Below the pieces are notes generated by a model. The model saw only the letters and a program-made list of their open reading frames with translations, ran no database searches and was not told the DNA's origin. From Stictocephala bisonia (lineage: Eukaryota > Arthropoda > Insecta > Hemiptera > Membracidae), in the NCBI GenBank assembly GCA_035578905.1, contig JAQJVL010000112.1:2010104-2074103 (forward strand): 64,000 nt of DNA, read 5' to 3'. Below are positions 46,921 through 60,600 of the stretch, one piece after another. The translations under genes and the position numbers were made by a program. The first letter of the stretch is position 1, and each line of letters starts with the position of its first letter.

Positions 46921-49533
46921 TTAACCTGTTGAGGAGTGCGGACGTCTTAAGACGTCCATATTTCCATACTGTTAGTGAGTGCAGCATTTACCATTAGAGT
47001 GACCCCAGGGAGTACGAAAAAAAGAAATTCTAAAATTATTAATAAACTGTTATACTTTATTAAAAATAGTAATTTAAAATACAATATGGTAATATTTACA
47101 AATCAAAATGGTGGAAACTGTAATTATAATTAGCAAAATTAAAATTTTTCCATTGTGTGAAATTGTTCGAAACATGGGTAAATGCAAAGTGCAACTTCAC
47201 ATTTGGAGCACTCATAGGCCGTGTCTTTGCGCTGTGAATCCCTCCGTGTAGTATGAGTGCATACAAAACATTTCCGTTGTTTTCTTTTGGCTCCACCCTC
47301 TCTCATTGGGAGTGGTCGCATAAAATGGCGGCCAGACAGACAGAGCGCCTGTTTGTCACCACTCACCAGGCGTGCAACAGCTGCCTCCTCTCTGGGTAAC
47401 ATATGTGTTTCTAATAACTGTCGTATTAGATTCAACCTGAAGTCCATCAAATGTATTTTAGTATTCGGTGATTTTAGTTTCATCATTTGTTTATACAAGT
47501 AGTACGAATTTAGTACAGCAATGTCCAACAAGTGTAAAAATAATTTTGTATACCACTTAATGGTTTTTCTGGTAGAGTCGTTATATGACATCATCATATC
47601 ACTCTTATCTATTTGTATAGTTCACAATACATTTAGGTTTTAGTACATTGTTTTTTGATCTGGTATCAACAGACACCATTTCATGTCGATCAACGGTAGA
47701 TAAAACCGTAACTGGGCGCTTGTCACACCACTTTATTGTTAGTATGTTTTCTGTGTGACGTACGACAACTTCCCCCTTTTTCATCTTTTTCGGTAAACAT
47801 GGAAGATTTTTCCTGATTGGATTTACTGTTCCACAAGCCCCTGTTCCATTTTGAATAAGCCACTCAAATAAAGTTGGACTGCTATACCAATTATCCATGA
47901 ATATTATATGATTACTATTCAAGTAAGGCATCATCAAAGTTTTTATGACTTTAGGAGACAGCTCTCCTTCAACATTCCCATGTTCAATATCAGTTCCTTT
48001 TCCTGTGTAGACAATGAAATCAAGAACTGTCCCAGTTTCACAATCACACAGAACGAATAATTTTATGCCAAAACGTTTTCTTTTATTTGGCAAATATTGA
48101 CGGAAGGAAAGTCTCCCCTTCCACAACATTAGACTTTCGTCAATTACTAAATTTCTACCAGGATATAACACAGAACTAAATTTTTTCCTCAATGTCTCAA
48201 TAACTGTCCTAATTTTATATAATTTATCTTTACTTGTGGATTTGCTGTTATCATCAAAATGTAATAAGCGTCGTAACAGGTATCTATCTTGAGAAAATAA
48301 TTTTGAAAAAATCGGTGTTTCAATTAGAGGATCTGTTGACCAATATTGTTTTACTGAATTTTTTTTTGCAGTGAGACATAAGCAAGGACGTAGCTAGAAA
48401 ACAATACAGTTCATCAGCATTTGTTGGTACCCATTTGGTTAATTTAGAGTATTCAGACAAAACGCCTTTACAACACTCTTTATAATATTTATTAGTCTCT
48501 TCAGCTATATGTGAAATAAAATCAAAATCAAAAATTTCATGGAAAAAATCTATTTCTTTCCAATCAGTTTCTTTTAGTTCGTCAAATATAAGTACTTTAG
48601 ATTTGGATGAATCAAAGTTATTTATCTTAGGATGAAAATCGTCATCGTGGTGCCAATTACAAACAGGACAAAGATCAATATTATTTGACATTTGTTCAGC
48701 AACATCATCATCAATTATTAGAGGTTGAGTATTATTTTCTTCCATTTATACATTATTTACAACAGATGACTCACCCTTTGAATGATCGTGTGAAGGCAGA
48801 CTTTCGTCAAATGTATTATCCTCTCTCTCATCACTTGATTCATACTCCGAGCCCAAGCTATCCACATCAGATCCAATTACTTCACCATAGTTGTCTAGCA
48901 GTGAATCGTCCTCTCTGTCACTAAATATTGCTTCACGAATATCATCACTTCGATCTAAATATCGCTTGTTAGAGTCCATTGTAATAAATAAGTCACTGAT
49001 GAATAAAATTAACTAATTACTGTACAACACTGACAAACTTTTTAACATATTTACTATACAACACGGAAAAGAAAATATATATTTTACTGTACAACGGTGA
49101 AAATAACTAAATACAACTACTTTGTAATACTTACAAGATAACTATATACAAATAAACAAAATATCACACTGGCAAAATACCAAATGTAATTAGGCCTACT
49201 ATAGATGAACGAAACGTAAATATAGCAGAACGCAATAAGGTTAGACACGAGGAGAAACAGATTTGGCGCGCAACGAAAATGCGAGGGAAACACTACAGCT
49301 GGCATTGAAGCGTCATCTATCAGCTGACTAAAGTACAGCTGTAGTCCCATTGGTGGCCAATAGGATGCGGGTATCATATAGAAGTTCATACACTTACATC
49401 GACATTTAATTATAGCTGAAATTTAAAATAAATATTAGGGACGTCTAAAGACGACCATACTCATTTGGGCACAGACGTCCAAAGACGTCCGTACTCGTTT
49501 GGGATCATTTTGCTTCACTCGTTAACAGGTTAA
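46921..49533. mobile_element. piggyBac element C, near full length
   Basis: TTAA lies at 46921-46924 and 49530-49533. Terminal repeats are CCTGTTGAGGAGTGCGG on the left and CCTGTTAACGAGTG on the right (reversed). Subterminal GACGTC words abound: a perfect palindrome GACGTCTTAAGACGTC is near the left end, and three diverged GACGTC copies lie near the right. The 2.6-kb interior carries one transposase gene on the minus strand, broken by a few small lesions. Confidence 0.95.
47139..48979 (-). pseudogene. piggyBac transposase, broken
   Basis: From ATG at 48979 the product has an acidic N-terminus, then an LCPVCNWHHDD segment and the DDE_Tnp_1_7 domain. The first catalytic Asp is in NLVIDESLMLWKGRL, the second in HIIFMDNWYSSP, and the third at about 47610 in a KSDMMMSYND context. 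A cysteine-rich zinc-binding C-terminus follows (CFVCTHTT..CSKCEVALCI..CFEQFH). Lesions: an in-frame TAA at 48746-48748 immediately before an ATG; a one-base shift in an A run near 48365; and a frame change with small loss near 47612. All three catalytic residues survive, so the element died recently. Confidence 0.95.
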
Positions 49534-51472
49534 GGGGTCAATTATAAAGAGAAAATTAGTTGCAAATTAAATTTTATATTTAGAATTTTGTTTGTACCTA
49601 ACATTGCTTATATAATATGACATTAAGGGCAAGAAATAATTCAAAGTAAAAGCACAACATTTTAATTACCACCATCTTATAACTGGTAAACAATTGATAT
49701 CTACACAGTTATCTTTCGTACATGAAACATAAAAAGATAATTGTGTAAAAGTTTAGCTCTATTCAAGAAAAAATGGAAATTAATAATGAGCAATGGAGCC
49801 TGTGTTTTCACTTTTTAATAATATTCAAAACATGTTTAAAAATATTAAGTTCTAAAAATGTAATATTATGACATTGAGCAACCTTAACCAGTAAATTAAA
49901 ACCGTTTACTTTTTGTCATATACTGACTAAAGATTCCATCCAGCGTGTATGCTAGCTATGACAACGAGACTAACAATTTGATTTAATAATAGATATCAGG
50001 TTATACATTTGAAATTTACCTTTTTCACATGCAGGTGTTCCACTCAATTCTAGCTATATTTGTATTACTTTTAGCAGTCTGATCATAAAAGAATTTTATG
50101 TGAGTTTCCTAGGTCACAGGTATTGTAGAAACTAATATTTATGGATAGCAAAATAGGATAAATTCTCTGAGTGTTAAATACCATTGAAATAATTTTAACA
50201 AGGACCACTTTTTCTCTCACTCACTCCTTCGCTCGTTAGTTTGTTGCACAGGGATAAAAAATACCTTACTCTCACTGAAAAAAAAAACATTCCAGCAAGA
50301 AAAGCGACTATTACTTGAAATGTGTGACTTACTTTACAATATGAACAAGCAGTAGGAATGAAGCAAAACAATTCAAGACATATTACTCTTAAAAAGGAGG
50401 TATAATTTTTAAGAAATTCGATTCATAGTGGTAAAATTTAATTCATAATGGTATAATATCAGTTCTTCTTTAGTTGGAAATTTAAACTAATCAAACTTAT
50501 AACTAAATAACAAAAGACAATATAACAAAACAATATTATTACATATATGTTAAAAAATAAATAACACATTAACACTTACAATTAATCAACAACTACAGAA
50601 TTATAGCAAATCAAAACACTTAAAGTTCACTAGGATAATCCACCATTACATTTGGGGGCTTCATAGCTTGTGGCCGAACACAGTTGTTCTGGATCTGTCA
50701 ACTTTATCTCAGCGATCAGTCATTCCATTGATAATAAAAAAGTAATAATAGTCAAAATGAGATAAAATATTACTTTTTCCACTAGCATCCTCTAATCTAA
50801 GATAAACAAACATGACACTTCTTGACTATGTTAATACTGGTATATTATACTTGAGGTTTGTTAGATTTACCATCAAACTTATACAAGTATTTACATACAT
50901 TTTCGTTTTGGTTTTCGAAGAGGCTAATTTTTTTTATTGAGATTTTTAATCCTGGCAAAGCAGTATTTTCCTTATTATATATGAACTTGCTTATCCAACA
51001 ACAAAATTATGCTGGTCAATTGATTACACAATTTTTTATTTTTCTCTTCATTGATGTTTTAACAGTTCCTTTGTTCGGCATTTAAAATATTTTAGCTTAA
51101 ATTATGTCATAAAACAGCCTATATAATTTATTGGACAGCAAGCTGCACAAGCAAAATGTTCTAATTAGTTTAAAATAACATATCTGGTTTCTACTAAGTT
51201 ATTATAATCTTCAAATAATTCACAACATCTATTCTATGGACGGTGTTACTTTTCCCTTGTCTCCGGATAGATCTTTTATTTTCCAACCACTCTTCATCTG
51301 AATCACTCATTTTTTTATATCAAGTTATAAATTCAACTGTTAATGCAAGGCTTAATTTAGGTTTTAATGTCTTATTACTGTTTTGAGACGGTCAGTTTTT
51401 AAAAGTAACATTGGAATGTAAAAAACTTAATTCTAAACTATCAATACATAGCAGCAAAATTAGGAACGTAAA
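49534..51472. other. Intergenic, downstream of the RPS6KC1-like gene
   Basis: AT-rich. A 38-codon minus-strand frame at 51194-51310 begins MSDSDEEWLENKRS, acidic like piggyBac N-termini, but is too short to call. It may lie in the 3' untranslated region of the neighbouring gene. Confidence 0.45.
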
Positions 51473-51601
51473 TTATATAGGCATGAGGCCTTCATTGTAA
51501 ATTTGATCCCACTGCACACCCTCAAAAAAGGGGTGAGATTTTATTTCTTCGACACCAAGTAGACCGGCTCCCAATCTTTCATTCGGGTCATACCTCAGAA
51601 G
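51473..51601 (-). CDS. RPS6KC1: RPS6KC1-like terminal exon
   Basis: Acceptor TTTATTTCAG before 51601. Encodes LLRYDPNERLGAGLLGVEE, IKSHPFFEGVQWDQIYNEGL, MPI and a TAA stop at 51473-51475. The RLGAG and SHPFF motifs are the AGC-type kinase C-lobe end. A possible poly(A) signal on the minus strand lies near 51270. Confidence 0.92.
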   Translation of the reverse strand, partial: LLRYDPNERLGAGLLGVEEIKSHPFFEGVQWDQIYNEGLMPI

Positions 51602-54600
51602 CTGAAATAAATAAGGCATTTTTAGATAATAAAAAAAATAATTTCTAAATTTTTACTAACTAAAAAACTTTGCAGGCTGATAAAATATAAAATTGTATAA
51701 GAAGTATGTTATCATAAAATATTGTCATAGTCTTCTTACATGTGACAAGGAGTGCCTTGAAAAATGTATTCACAGGTCCAAGATTTGATTCCTCAACTGA
51801 GCTAACACTCATGTTACTTTACTCATTGTATTAAGTTCACACACAGGCCTGCAGGTCCATGTCAACTGGCAAGTAGTTATTTTCTAAAATAAAACATATT
51901 TTGGAACCACTGGTCACTAGACAACTCACATAGTCGTCACTGTGGGGTGAATTTAGATAGAACTAGGAATATATCAATTATTTTAATATATTTGTACCAT
52001 TGTACATTTTGGTATATTTTCATTACCCAGGTATTTATAAATAATCCGATATTCATTATATAATTTACTATTTGTTTCTCAATGTTCTGACAATTTTTTT
52101 GCCTATTTAGTTGTTTTTAGTTGTCTAAAGAGTTTGTTAGTTGACATATAGTTTTTGGTTGTCAACAGTTGTTTTTAGTTATGAATTAACTTATGTTTTT
52201 CGAATTAAAGGAAATTGATTGTGCTGTAAGGTATGAATTAAGAAAATTAATAATTATCTATCTCCTTCAATAAATAAACAATAAATGATATAAGAACGAT
52301 AATAGTGATCTAAATAATTGGTACAGTATTTCAAACATGAAGTATGTGTTTTATCTACACCATATATAACAGAAAACACGCAGATAAATTTATCAACTTC
52401 CTGACATGAAATATTGACATAAACTACGAACACAATGTTACACATACAAGTAGTAATTATTCACAAGTGAACAGGAGTAAGCTAATCAATTACAGAAGAA
52501 AGTTCATTGACCATAAAACAAGAGTTATAGCTTACTCTGCTGTTCTTTTCTTGCTTTTCAAACGGCGAACAATGTAAAACATTTGTCTTTCCTACCAATT
52601 CTGTCAAAACAGAATCAAGAGGTCTCTCTTTGAACCTAAATATCTAGTAATATATATATATATACACCAAGGCTGGATGCAACGTTATGACGTGTGACAA
52701 AAAAAATGTTGCAAACTCTGGTTGTTCCACATGGTAAATAGGAGTGCCGCACACTGCCTGCAATATTGTTGCAAGTCATTCGGAGACAGTACACAACAGA
52801 ACTGCGTCTCATCCAATTTATGTTGCGAGTCTAACACCAAGCAACGCGTTGATCAGTGCACGCACATTATCAATATCAATATATTAAAAGGAAATGTTAT
52901 TACCACTATAAGTTAATATTAGTTTTTTTAACAATAGGGTTTTAGCATGACAGTAATAATCTTAATAAGTATCATATTCTTGGATACATTTTTTCGTGAT
53001 AGCGAAAATTATTGAAATATTATATTTGCATCTTAGATATGTTAACCCATAAATGCCAAAATGCTTTTGTACAATTTTAGAGTATTTTAATTGACATGAC
53101 ACCTTGCCATTAATAGCCTTTCCTCATTTGGCTTTCTCTACCCCAAGTTTGGGGCCCCTTTCTTTATACTGTTCCTAATTTCTGATAAATTTTATCAGGA
53201 TTACCCATTAGTTCTACCAGCAAACCAAAAATATTTCTCATTCAGTTAGTCGGATGGACACAATGGTCTTTGGTAGGGTTTGTCAACTGGACAAATTGCA
53301 ATGATAATATGTCCTTTTGAATCTCTTTATTTAGCATGATGCTGCCTCCTTGCAGAACACTCATATACACTTCTTGAAAACACATTGTTGAATATATTTA
53401 GTAATAACAGAAGGTGAACTACAGAATTGTGTCGTATCACAAAACATAATGTTCCACAGTGCACACACACTGGTTGCAGCATTTTGACTTGCAACAAAAT
53501 ATTACGAGTCAAGTGTAGTTTGCAGTGTGCAGCTAGCCTAAAATAGAATATCTGTAAACTAAATGCAGCCTAACTATTTAAGATAAAACACAATGGCGTC
53601 ATTACAAGTTACGTGATTGTAAAAGTTAAAGTTTATTTGATATTTCTTAATAATACTTTACATCAAAGAATTACATGAGTGAATATACAGGTCTGTCCGC
53701 AAGCCATTTACATGAGTGAATATACAGGTCTGTCCGCAAGCCATTTACATGAGTGAGTATACAGGTCTGTCCGCAAGCCATTTACATGAGTGAGTATACA
53801 GGTCTGACCGCAAGCCATTTACATGAGTGAGTATACAGGTCTGTCCACAAGCCATTTACATGAGTGAATATACAGGTCTATCCACAAGCCATTTACATGA
53901 GTGAGTATACAGGTCTGTCCGCAAGCCATTTACATGAGTGAGTATACAGGTCTGACCGCAAGCCATTTACATGAGTGAGTATACAGGTCTGTCCACAAGC
54001 CATTTACAAGTTTCTTCAAGTTGTTTCCCTTCATATCCTTGAGATCCTGTGGTAGAGAATTGATGACTTTGCAATCAATGTAAGAAAGGTTTTTTTTCTG
54101 AACTGGACTGTGTGGTACGCAGGGAGAATGTAGTCTAATGCTCTCCTGGTGTCATCATTTTTGGGCAGGTCTAGCTGATTGGTGTATATGATAGCTGCAT
54201 GGATATAAAGTATTAGTTATAGTTAGCAGTTTTAGTGAATTAAAGGCTTCTTTGCAGCTTTCTCAAGGATCAACAAGGTTTGATTGTGGTCTAAAGCTTT
54301 TTTCTGGAAGACCAGTACTTTATTGAGATTGGCATCAGATGTTCCTCCCCATACATTTAGTCCATATCTGATATGGGAATTAACTACAGCATAGTATGCA
54401 ATTCTTGCTGATTACCTACCTTCTATCCACCTCATTTGTTTGACTAGACAGATACTCCGGATGAAAATTTTCTGGTTAGATTGTGTATATGATGTATCCA
54501 GTGAAAGTCAGCATTAATTGTCAAGCCCTACAATTTAGTTTTAGTTTCCACTGTTATATAAGAAATTTCTGGAATTTGGATACATCATGCTCAAATTTAC

Positions 54601-57600
54601 CTGTGTGATTTTGTATGGGTTTATCAACTGTTCATTTTGAAAGCAGTATTGGTGGGCTTTGTCAGTTGATATTACAATGCTGGAGTGTAGTTGTGCTGTG
54701 TCATTTGTAAACAGAAGGGTTGGTTGTATCATCTGTATACATTGTGTTGTCAACATGGCTGTCATTTAAAAAATTTTAAAAGTCATTTGTACATAAGATA
54801 AATAAGAACAGGCCTAAAACTGAACCTTGAGGCACCCCTCTGCTCATTGAAAGTTGCCTAGATCTGAACACACATTTTCTCCTATCACATTCTGTTGCAT
54901 TTCAACAATTTGACTGTAACCTCATTTGGACTCAATCATTTCCCATTTAAAGTTATGCTCCTAGATACCTAGCAGCTGAAGTCATTTTTAGTGGGATATT
55001 TTCAAAAAACTGTATGTTTGAGAGATAGTTTGTAAACTGATGTTTGTTGATAAAGAACTTAACTTGTTCACTTATGTCTTTGACAGTACAACCGGCTAAC
55101 TTTTTTTAATGGACATATGCCATTTCTTTATCAGTGACAGTTACTAAGTTGTACGATTGCCTGTATCCTTTAAGTATTAATTTTATTGCAATGTTTAACT
55201 AATTGGTGTTTTATTGGAAGTGTTTTTATTTGATATTATATAAATATCAAATAAAAACACCAACATAGAACACAAAATGAAATTAGTAATGAAACCCACC
55301 CTTACATTAACACCGGGCCCTGCCAAGGGTGGGTGACAATACACCAACTTAGAGTAAGTTTTGTTTCTCTAATTTTTCTGCATTTACAACTTTATTAATG
55401 AATTTTATCTGCTGTAATTACAGCTCAGTGGTTGAGGATTTGGACTGTGTCTGAGATCCAAGGTTCGAATCCCCACTGAGCTGATAATCGGTACTTCACT
55501 GATTGAATAAAGATCATACAGAGGCCTGCGACCCATGTGAACTGGAAACAGATTGTATTTATAATAAGTGTATCCAGGTTTGCTCTTGAGAATTGGTTAA
55601 CCCAAAATATATAAGTTAATCTCAACAATACTGGATTTAGAGCATACAAAGACAAGAGGTATTAAAGTGGCCCAAGCCGGGTGGGCGGGTGGGTCAATAC
55701 CACTGCACGTGTATGGGTGGGTGGGTGTTAATAATAATATTTTAATTACTATGTATCTGTGCAGTGGTTTTGACCCTTGCAAAGGTAATAAGTTGTTGTG
55801 GTAAGTTAGCTTGTTTTTAATATAAAAATAATAAAACAAGAGTCTGGTGTTAATAGCTCTGATAATTCTACAAATGTACCACTGTCTCATGAAGAGTTAA
55901 ATAATTATTTTGTCGTTAAACAAATTTTGCAATAAAATATACTCCTGTATGAGTAAACAACTTCATTATTATCTTAATAATGAATTATGTTTTGATGGGA
56001 ATTATTCCTTCTGTATCAAAAATGACTGGTAATGTAACAAAATATAATTTACATATATTTAACAAATAAAACTAGTAGAACTTACCTCTTTGAGAAGAGA
56101 TCGAGCTTCCACCGAGATTGTGTCTGGAATATGAAGAATGGTATGGCAGAAGATCCCACTTGGATAATATGAACTCAAACTCTAAAATTAAAAATAACAC
56201 CACTAATTCTCCATTAAGATGATAGAAATTCTAAAAAGATAAAAGTCAATATTATACCTCTTAATCAGGTATTAGGAATTATTCTGCAATAAAACATCAA
56301 ATCACCTATATACCTAATAGGTCTTCTATACTTATCCTAATCAAGTAATAAGAACTATTAACATCATGTCATTATACAGTGAAACCTATAATTTGAACTT
56401 TTCTAATTCAAAATCCTCTTTAATTCAAATATTTATCATGGTCCCTAGCATTTTCTATACTAGTAATGTTAAAAAATCGTGGTTAATTCAATTATATTTT
56501 GGATAATTCGAATTTTTTTTGAGGTAAAATGCGGAGCCGATGTCAGTTTTAGACGGGAAAACAGGAAACGTGCTCGTGCCAAAGCCATTGTACAGTGACT
56601 CTGGTCTTGATAGAATACTGTAATGTTATGAAGAATGGCGGTGCACATCTTGGATTGGAATAGAGGGAATTTTTTTTTTTTACCTTGGCCAGCCGTTACG
56701 CATCACCCAGCCGGCCGTACCTGCCCTCAACCCTCCCTCGCCCGCCCCCGTCCGGCGCCGCTAAGGGGTCAATGCACACTCACGCTTTTTCTTTACACCC
56801 TTTGTTTTGCAAACTGACTCCACCAGTCCGTCACGGCCTATTCTAACGCTGACATCTGTGACGTAGTGAGAGAACAGTTCGCTAGACATCTGTGTGGTAG
56901 CCACCCTCGCCGTGCCGCTTGTGTGTCGCTTATCACCCGCTGCGCATTGCCCATCGCTCGTATCGTAGCCGAGGCTGTAGTGTGAGAACAGTTTTGGGAG
57001 TTGTTTATTGACAAATTTCATCCCCTATTTTTGTGCGTGTCTGTGTCATCGTGTGTGTTCTGGAAAATGTTGTCGGCTCCAAAGCGAACATACAAGACAT
57101 TAACTTCGGAAGAGAAAATAGCGGCGATTAAAGAAGTAGAGAAGGGAAGAAAGAAAAAATCCGAGATCGCCAAGGACTTTGGAATTCCTCCAAACACGCT
57201 TTCCACCTACTTGAAGAAAAAAAAAAAAACTGTTTAGCCTACATAACATAATACAGTACTATATAATGTGAATGTATTGTAAAACGTGAATGTACAACAA
57301 CCAATGTTATTCTCATTAAATGTTTGGACCGAATATACAGTATTATCATTTTATTTTGAAAGCCTTTTATTCAAAACTTTTTTAATTCAAATTTTTGGAT
57401 AATTCAAATTTTTTTATTGGTCCCTTGAGGTTTGAATTATCCAAGTTTCACTGTAGTTCCTACTCAAGTTATGGGAATTGATTCTAAAATCAAACAATAC
57501 ACCACTATCGTTACCAATCAAATGCAACATTTATTTTCTATTATTAGTTCCAGCTGTAAACCCCAATTGAATTGAAGATATCTTTATTTATTTATGTGTA

Positions 57601-60600
57601 ATAAATATGAATAGCATCACAATCACATAAAATTAATTAAAACTACTATACAATTATTATGAATTCAACTTATAAGTTTTTTTTCAATAGCACGTTATCA
57701 GAGTACATATATCAACAGTTTGAAATACATATTAAATAAGATTTAACATTTAAAATTTTTCTCCTAAGTTTAAATAATTACTTATCTTTTTAAGAAATTT
57801 TTCAGAGAATATAATTTTAATTTGAACATGTATTTTTCAGAATTTTTGTTGTTGTTGTTGTATATTTTGTTAAAGTTTTTTCGTTTGTAATAATTAAGGG
57901 TATTTTTGTAACATAATTCTTGTTTCTAGTGTATATGAGTTTCGAGACTAACTTTAGTAAAACATAAATACTTTAATTCAAGGTTGTCTCCAGTACATTT
58001 AAGTGAAATTCTGATAATATACAATTTTGTTTAAAATTGCCTCTCGCTGATTCCCTCTTTTCCAATCCAAGATGTGCACCGCCATTCTTCATAACATTAC
58101 AGTATTCTATCAAGACCAGAGTATGATGCAATGTCATATAGAACAATGCCATATAATATATGAGAGTGTATAAAAGGCATAATAAATGGACAATAATGCT
58201 TTATAACCTGTAATATATATTGCATTATCTTGAGAACACGTAAGAAAGAAATCAATACAAATGTAAATCACATGAATTTTTCATTTCTAATTAAATTCCA
58301 TAATAAAAACTTAACAGTTAAATACAAGGTCAGTATTAACTGTTCTACACTAGGCACAATGCTATGCCATTGTCCAGGTAGACAATCTCAAATGATCCAG
58401 TATTGTGAGGTGTACATTTTATTTAACCTTTCAATGCTTATAAAACACATTTGATGTTTGTGTTATATTTTATTTTTTAAACATGTGTCTGTGTCTTTAT
58501 TCAAATGTGTTGCCTCATGTGATGTCTCTCTTATTAATGAGTTTTAAAATGTCCATTCACAGTACAAAAGACTACCGTTTTCAAAAGCACAAAACAACAG
58601 CATTTGAACTTGTGCCATCAGATGCCATGATTTATTTTACTTTAAAAATTATAAATACATTTGTAGGCTAGGTAGATGTTGGTGTTTATTTAAAAAAAAT
58701 AGATGTTATTTTTAACACGTGAGTACGACTTTTATGTTTATATAAAAATTAAACAGGCCTAATTTTTAATGACAAACAACTTGCCTAACACCCATACAAA
58801 ATTATGCAACCTAAAGTTTTAAAACAAACTAATTAGTTGTTTTGTAATTTTTTATTAATAACAAATAATGTATTACCTATATAACAGAATCAATTTATCT
58901 GTGCTAACATAGAAAAATACATAGTAAAACAACAAAACAAAATCACTATTTTAATTTCATACTGTCCTGGAATTTCTACAGCCTAGAATTATCATTTTGA
59001 ACAGTAAAGTTGAACATATAAGTTATATAATATAAATATCACATTATTATATTGAAAACATAATATAGTGAGTGCACCAGTGAATGACCGTTTAAGATTA
59101 AGTTTCCATCTGACACTTACAAGGGAAAACAGGCTCTTACGCTACAGTGTAAAGGTCTTGCCCATATTCTCATGTAGATAAAGATAAAACATAATGTATT
59201 ATGTTTAAAAAGAGTATTGAAATATACAATTTATTGTACATAAATCATTGCACCAGTGAATGACTGACTGTATTATTAATTTATTGTTGGTTAGGATTTC
59301 CATCTTAAAATGAGTAGAATTGTAGACGTTAACATGTTTACTGTTAATTACATATAATTTATTACAGTTTCAGGCAGTAATCAAAGAACAATGAAAAATA
59401 CAGGTGATCTTGTTTGTACAATACACTATAGTGGGAAGTTGAAGATGAACTGGGTGGAACACTTAATGTTCTTTATGTTAAAAACATATGTTTGACACTT
59501 TTCTTTTGTCAGTGAGGATTCATATTTGGCTCTCAAAGTTATTTTTAAGATGGTTTGTGATAGTTTAGGCAACAAGAAAAGCTTGATATGATGTTATTTT
59601 TACAAAATAGTCATTCACTGTTGTACTCACCACGTTAGTGATATTAACTCTCCTAAGCATTAGTGTACGAACATCAGTTAATTAAATACACAACAGTCAC
59701 CAATATATTTGAACCTAGAACAGCAGTACAAAGTTAGAGGTCATCAACTGCAGGATACGTAGGCTGCATTGCCAGACATCAGCCTGATGTTTAAAATGTT
59801 TAAAAAACTGATGCATAAAATCAATTGTTAAGGGTGCATGAGTTGGAAAACTGGGAAACATCGGTTTGGCACAGTCCTACTGTGGACCCTACCACCAAGC
59901 ACAATTTGATTGAAACTCAAATAAGTTTATCTACGTTAAAAATGATTTCATAAAAATTTGCCTTCATTTGAATAAGAGGTTCAATGTGAATTACCCTTTT
60001 TAAATGTTAGTAAAGCAAAAACAAAAAGATTCATAATGTAAAACTCTAAGTGTTCTATAAAATCGTTTTCTGTACTTAACCCTCTTCAGATTAGGTTTTG
60101 ATATTTTGGTAGAATCAAACCAATTTATTTAAAATATTTAATTAGTGTTTAAACAATCAAAATGGTTGCCAAATAACTGTAAAATGACTGGTATGTCGAC
60201 ATAGTTACTTTGGTATGAAGAAATACCTGGCCAGTGAGTAGTTGGTACAGCAGAGTACCCAGACTCCACCAATCAGCCACTGGTGTAACAGGAAAGATTG
60301 ACATCAGCTCTGGTGCAGTATACAGCAGTTGACGAGACTGTGTACTGAGTTGTGGCTCCACACCCGGAAAACTACAGAAGTATGTCAGTCGTATTGTGTT
60401 ACCACTCAACAGCAAGTTCTCAGGGTTTAAATCTCTGTAAGCATTAGTTACATATAACTACTTGTAATAACAAGCCTTCACTTCCTGACTGTAAATAAAA
60501 ACACAAGTATACATGTACATTTACATTAAATTTATAATTTAAGCATAACAGTATAGCGGCATTGCTATGCACTTACTTATTCAGTAACTCAACACGCATC

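Larger units (their letters stand above)
56377..57453 (+). mobile_element. Tigger/pogo element, internally deleted
   Basis: Termini CAGTGAAACCTATAATTTGA on the left and CAGTGAAACTTGGATAATTC on the right (reversed), with TA on both sides (56375-56376 and 57454-57455). This fits the Tc1/mariner-pogo group. A GC-rich block (56690-56990) precedes a short transposase start. Intronic, opposite to the host gene. Confidence 0.9.

Noticed and set aside
52665..53545. Possible MITE with AGGCTGGATGCAACG and AGGCTAGCTGCACAC ends
   Set aside because: The ends match only loosely and no target-site duplication could be found.
55421..55500. Functional tRNA gene
   Set aside because: A and B boxes are present, but the T-arm and acceptor stems do not pair in tRNA fashion and a related copy shares SINE tail sequence.
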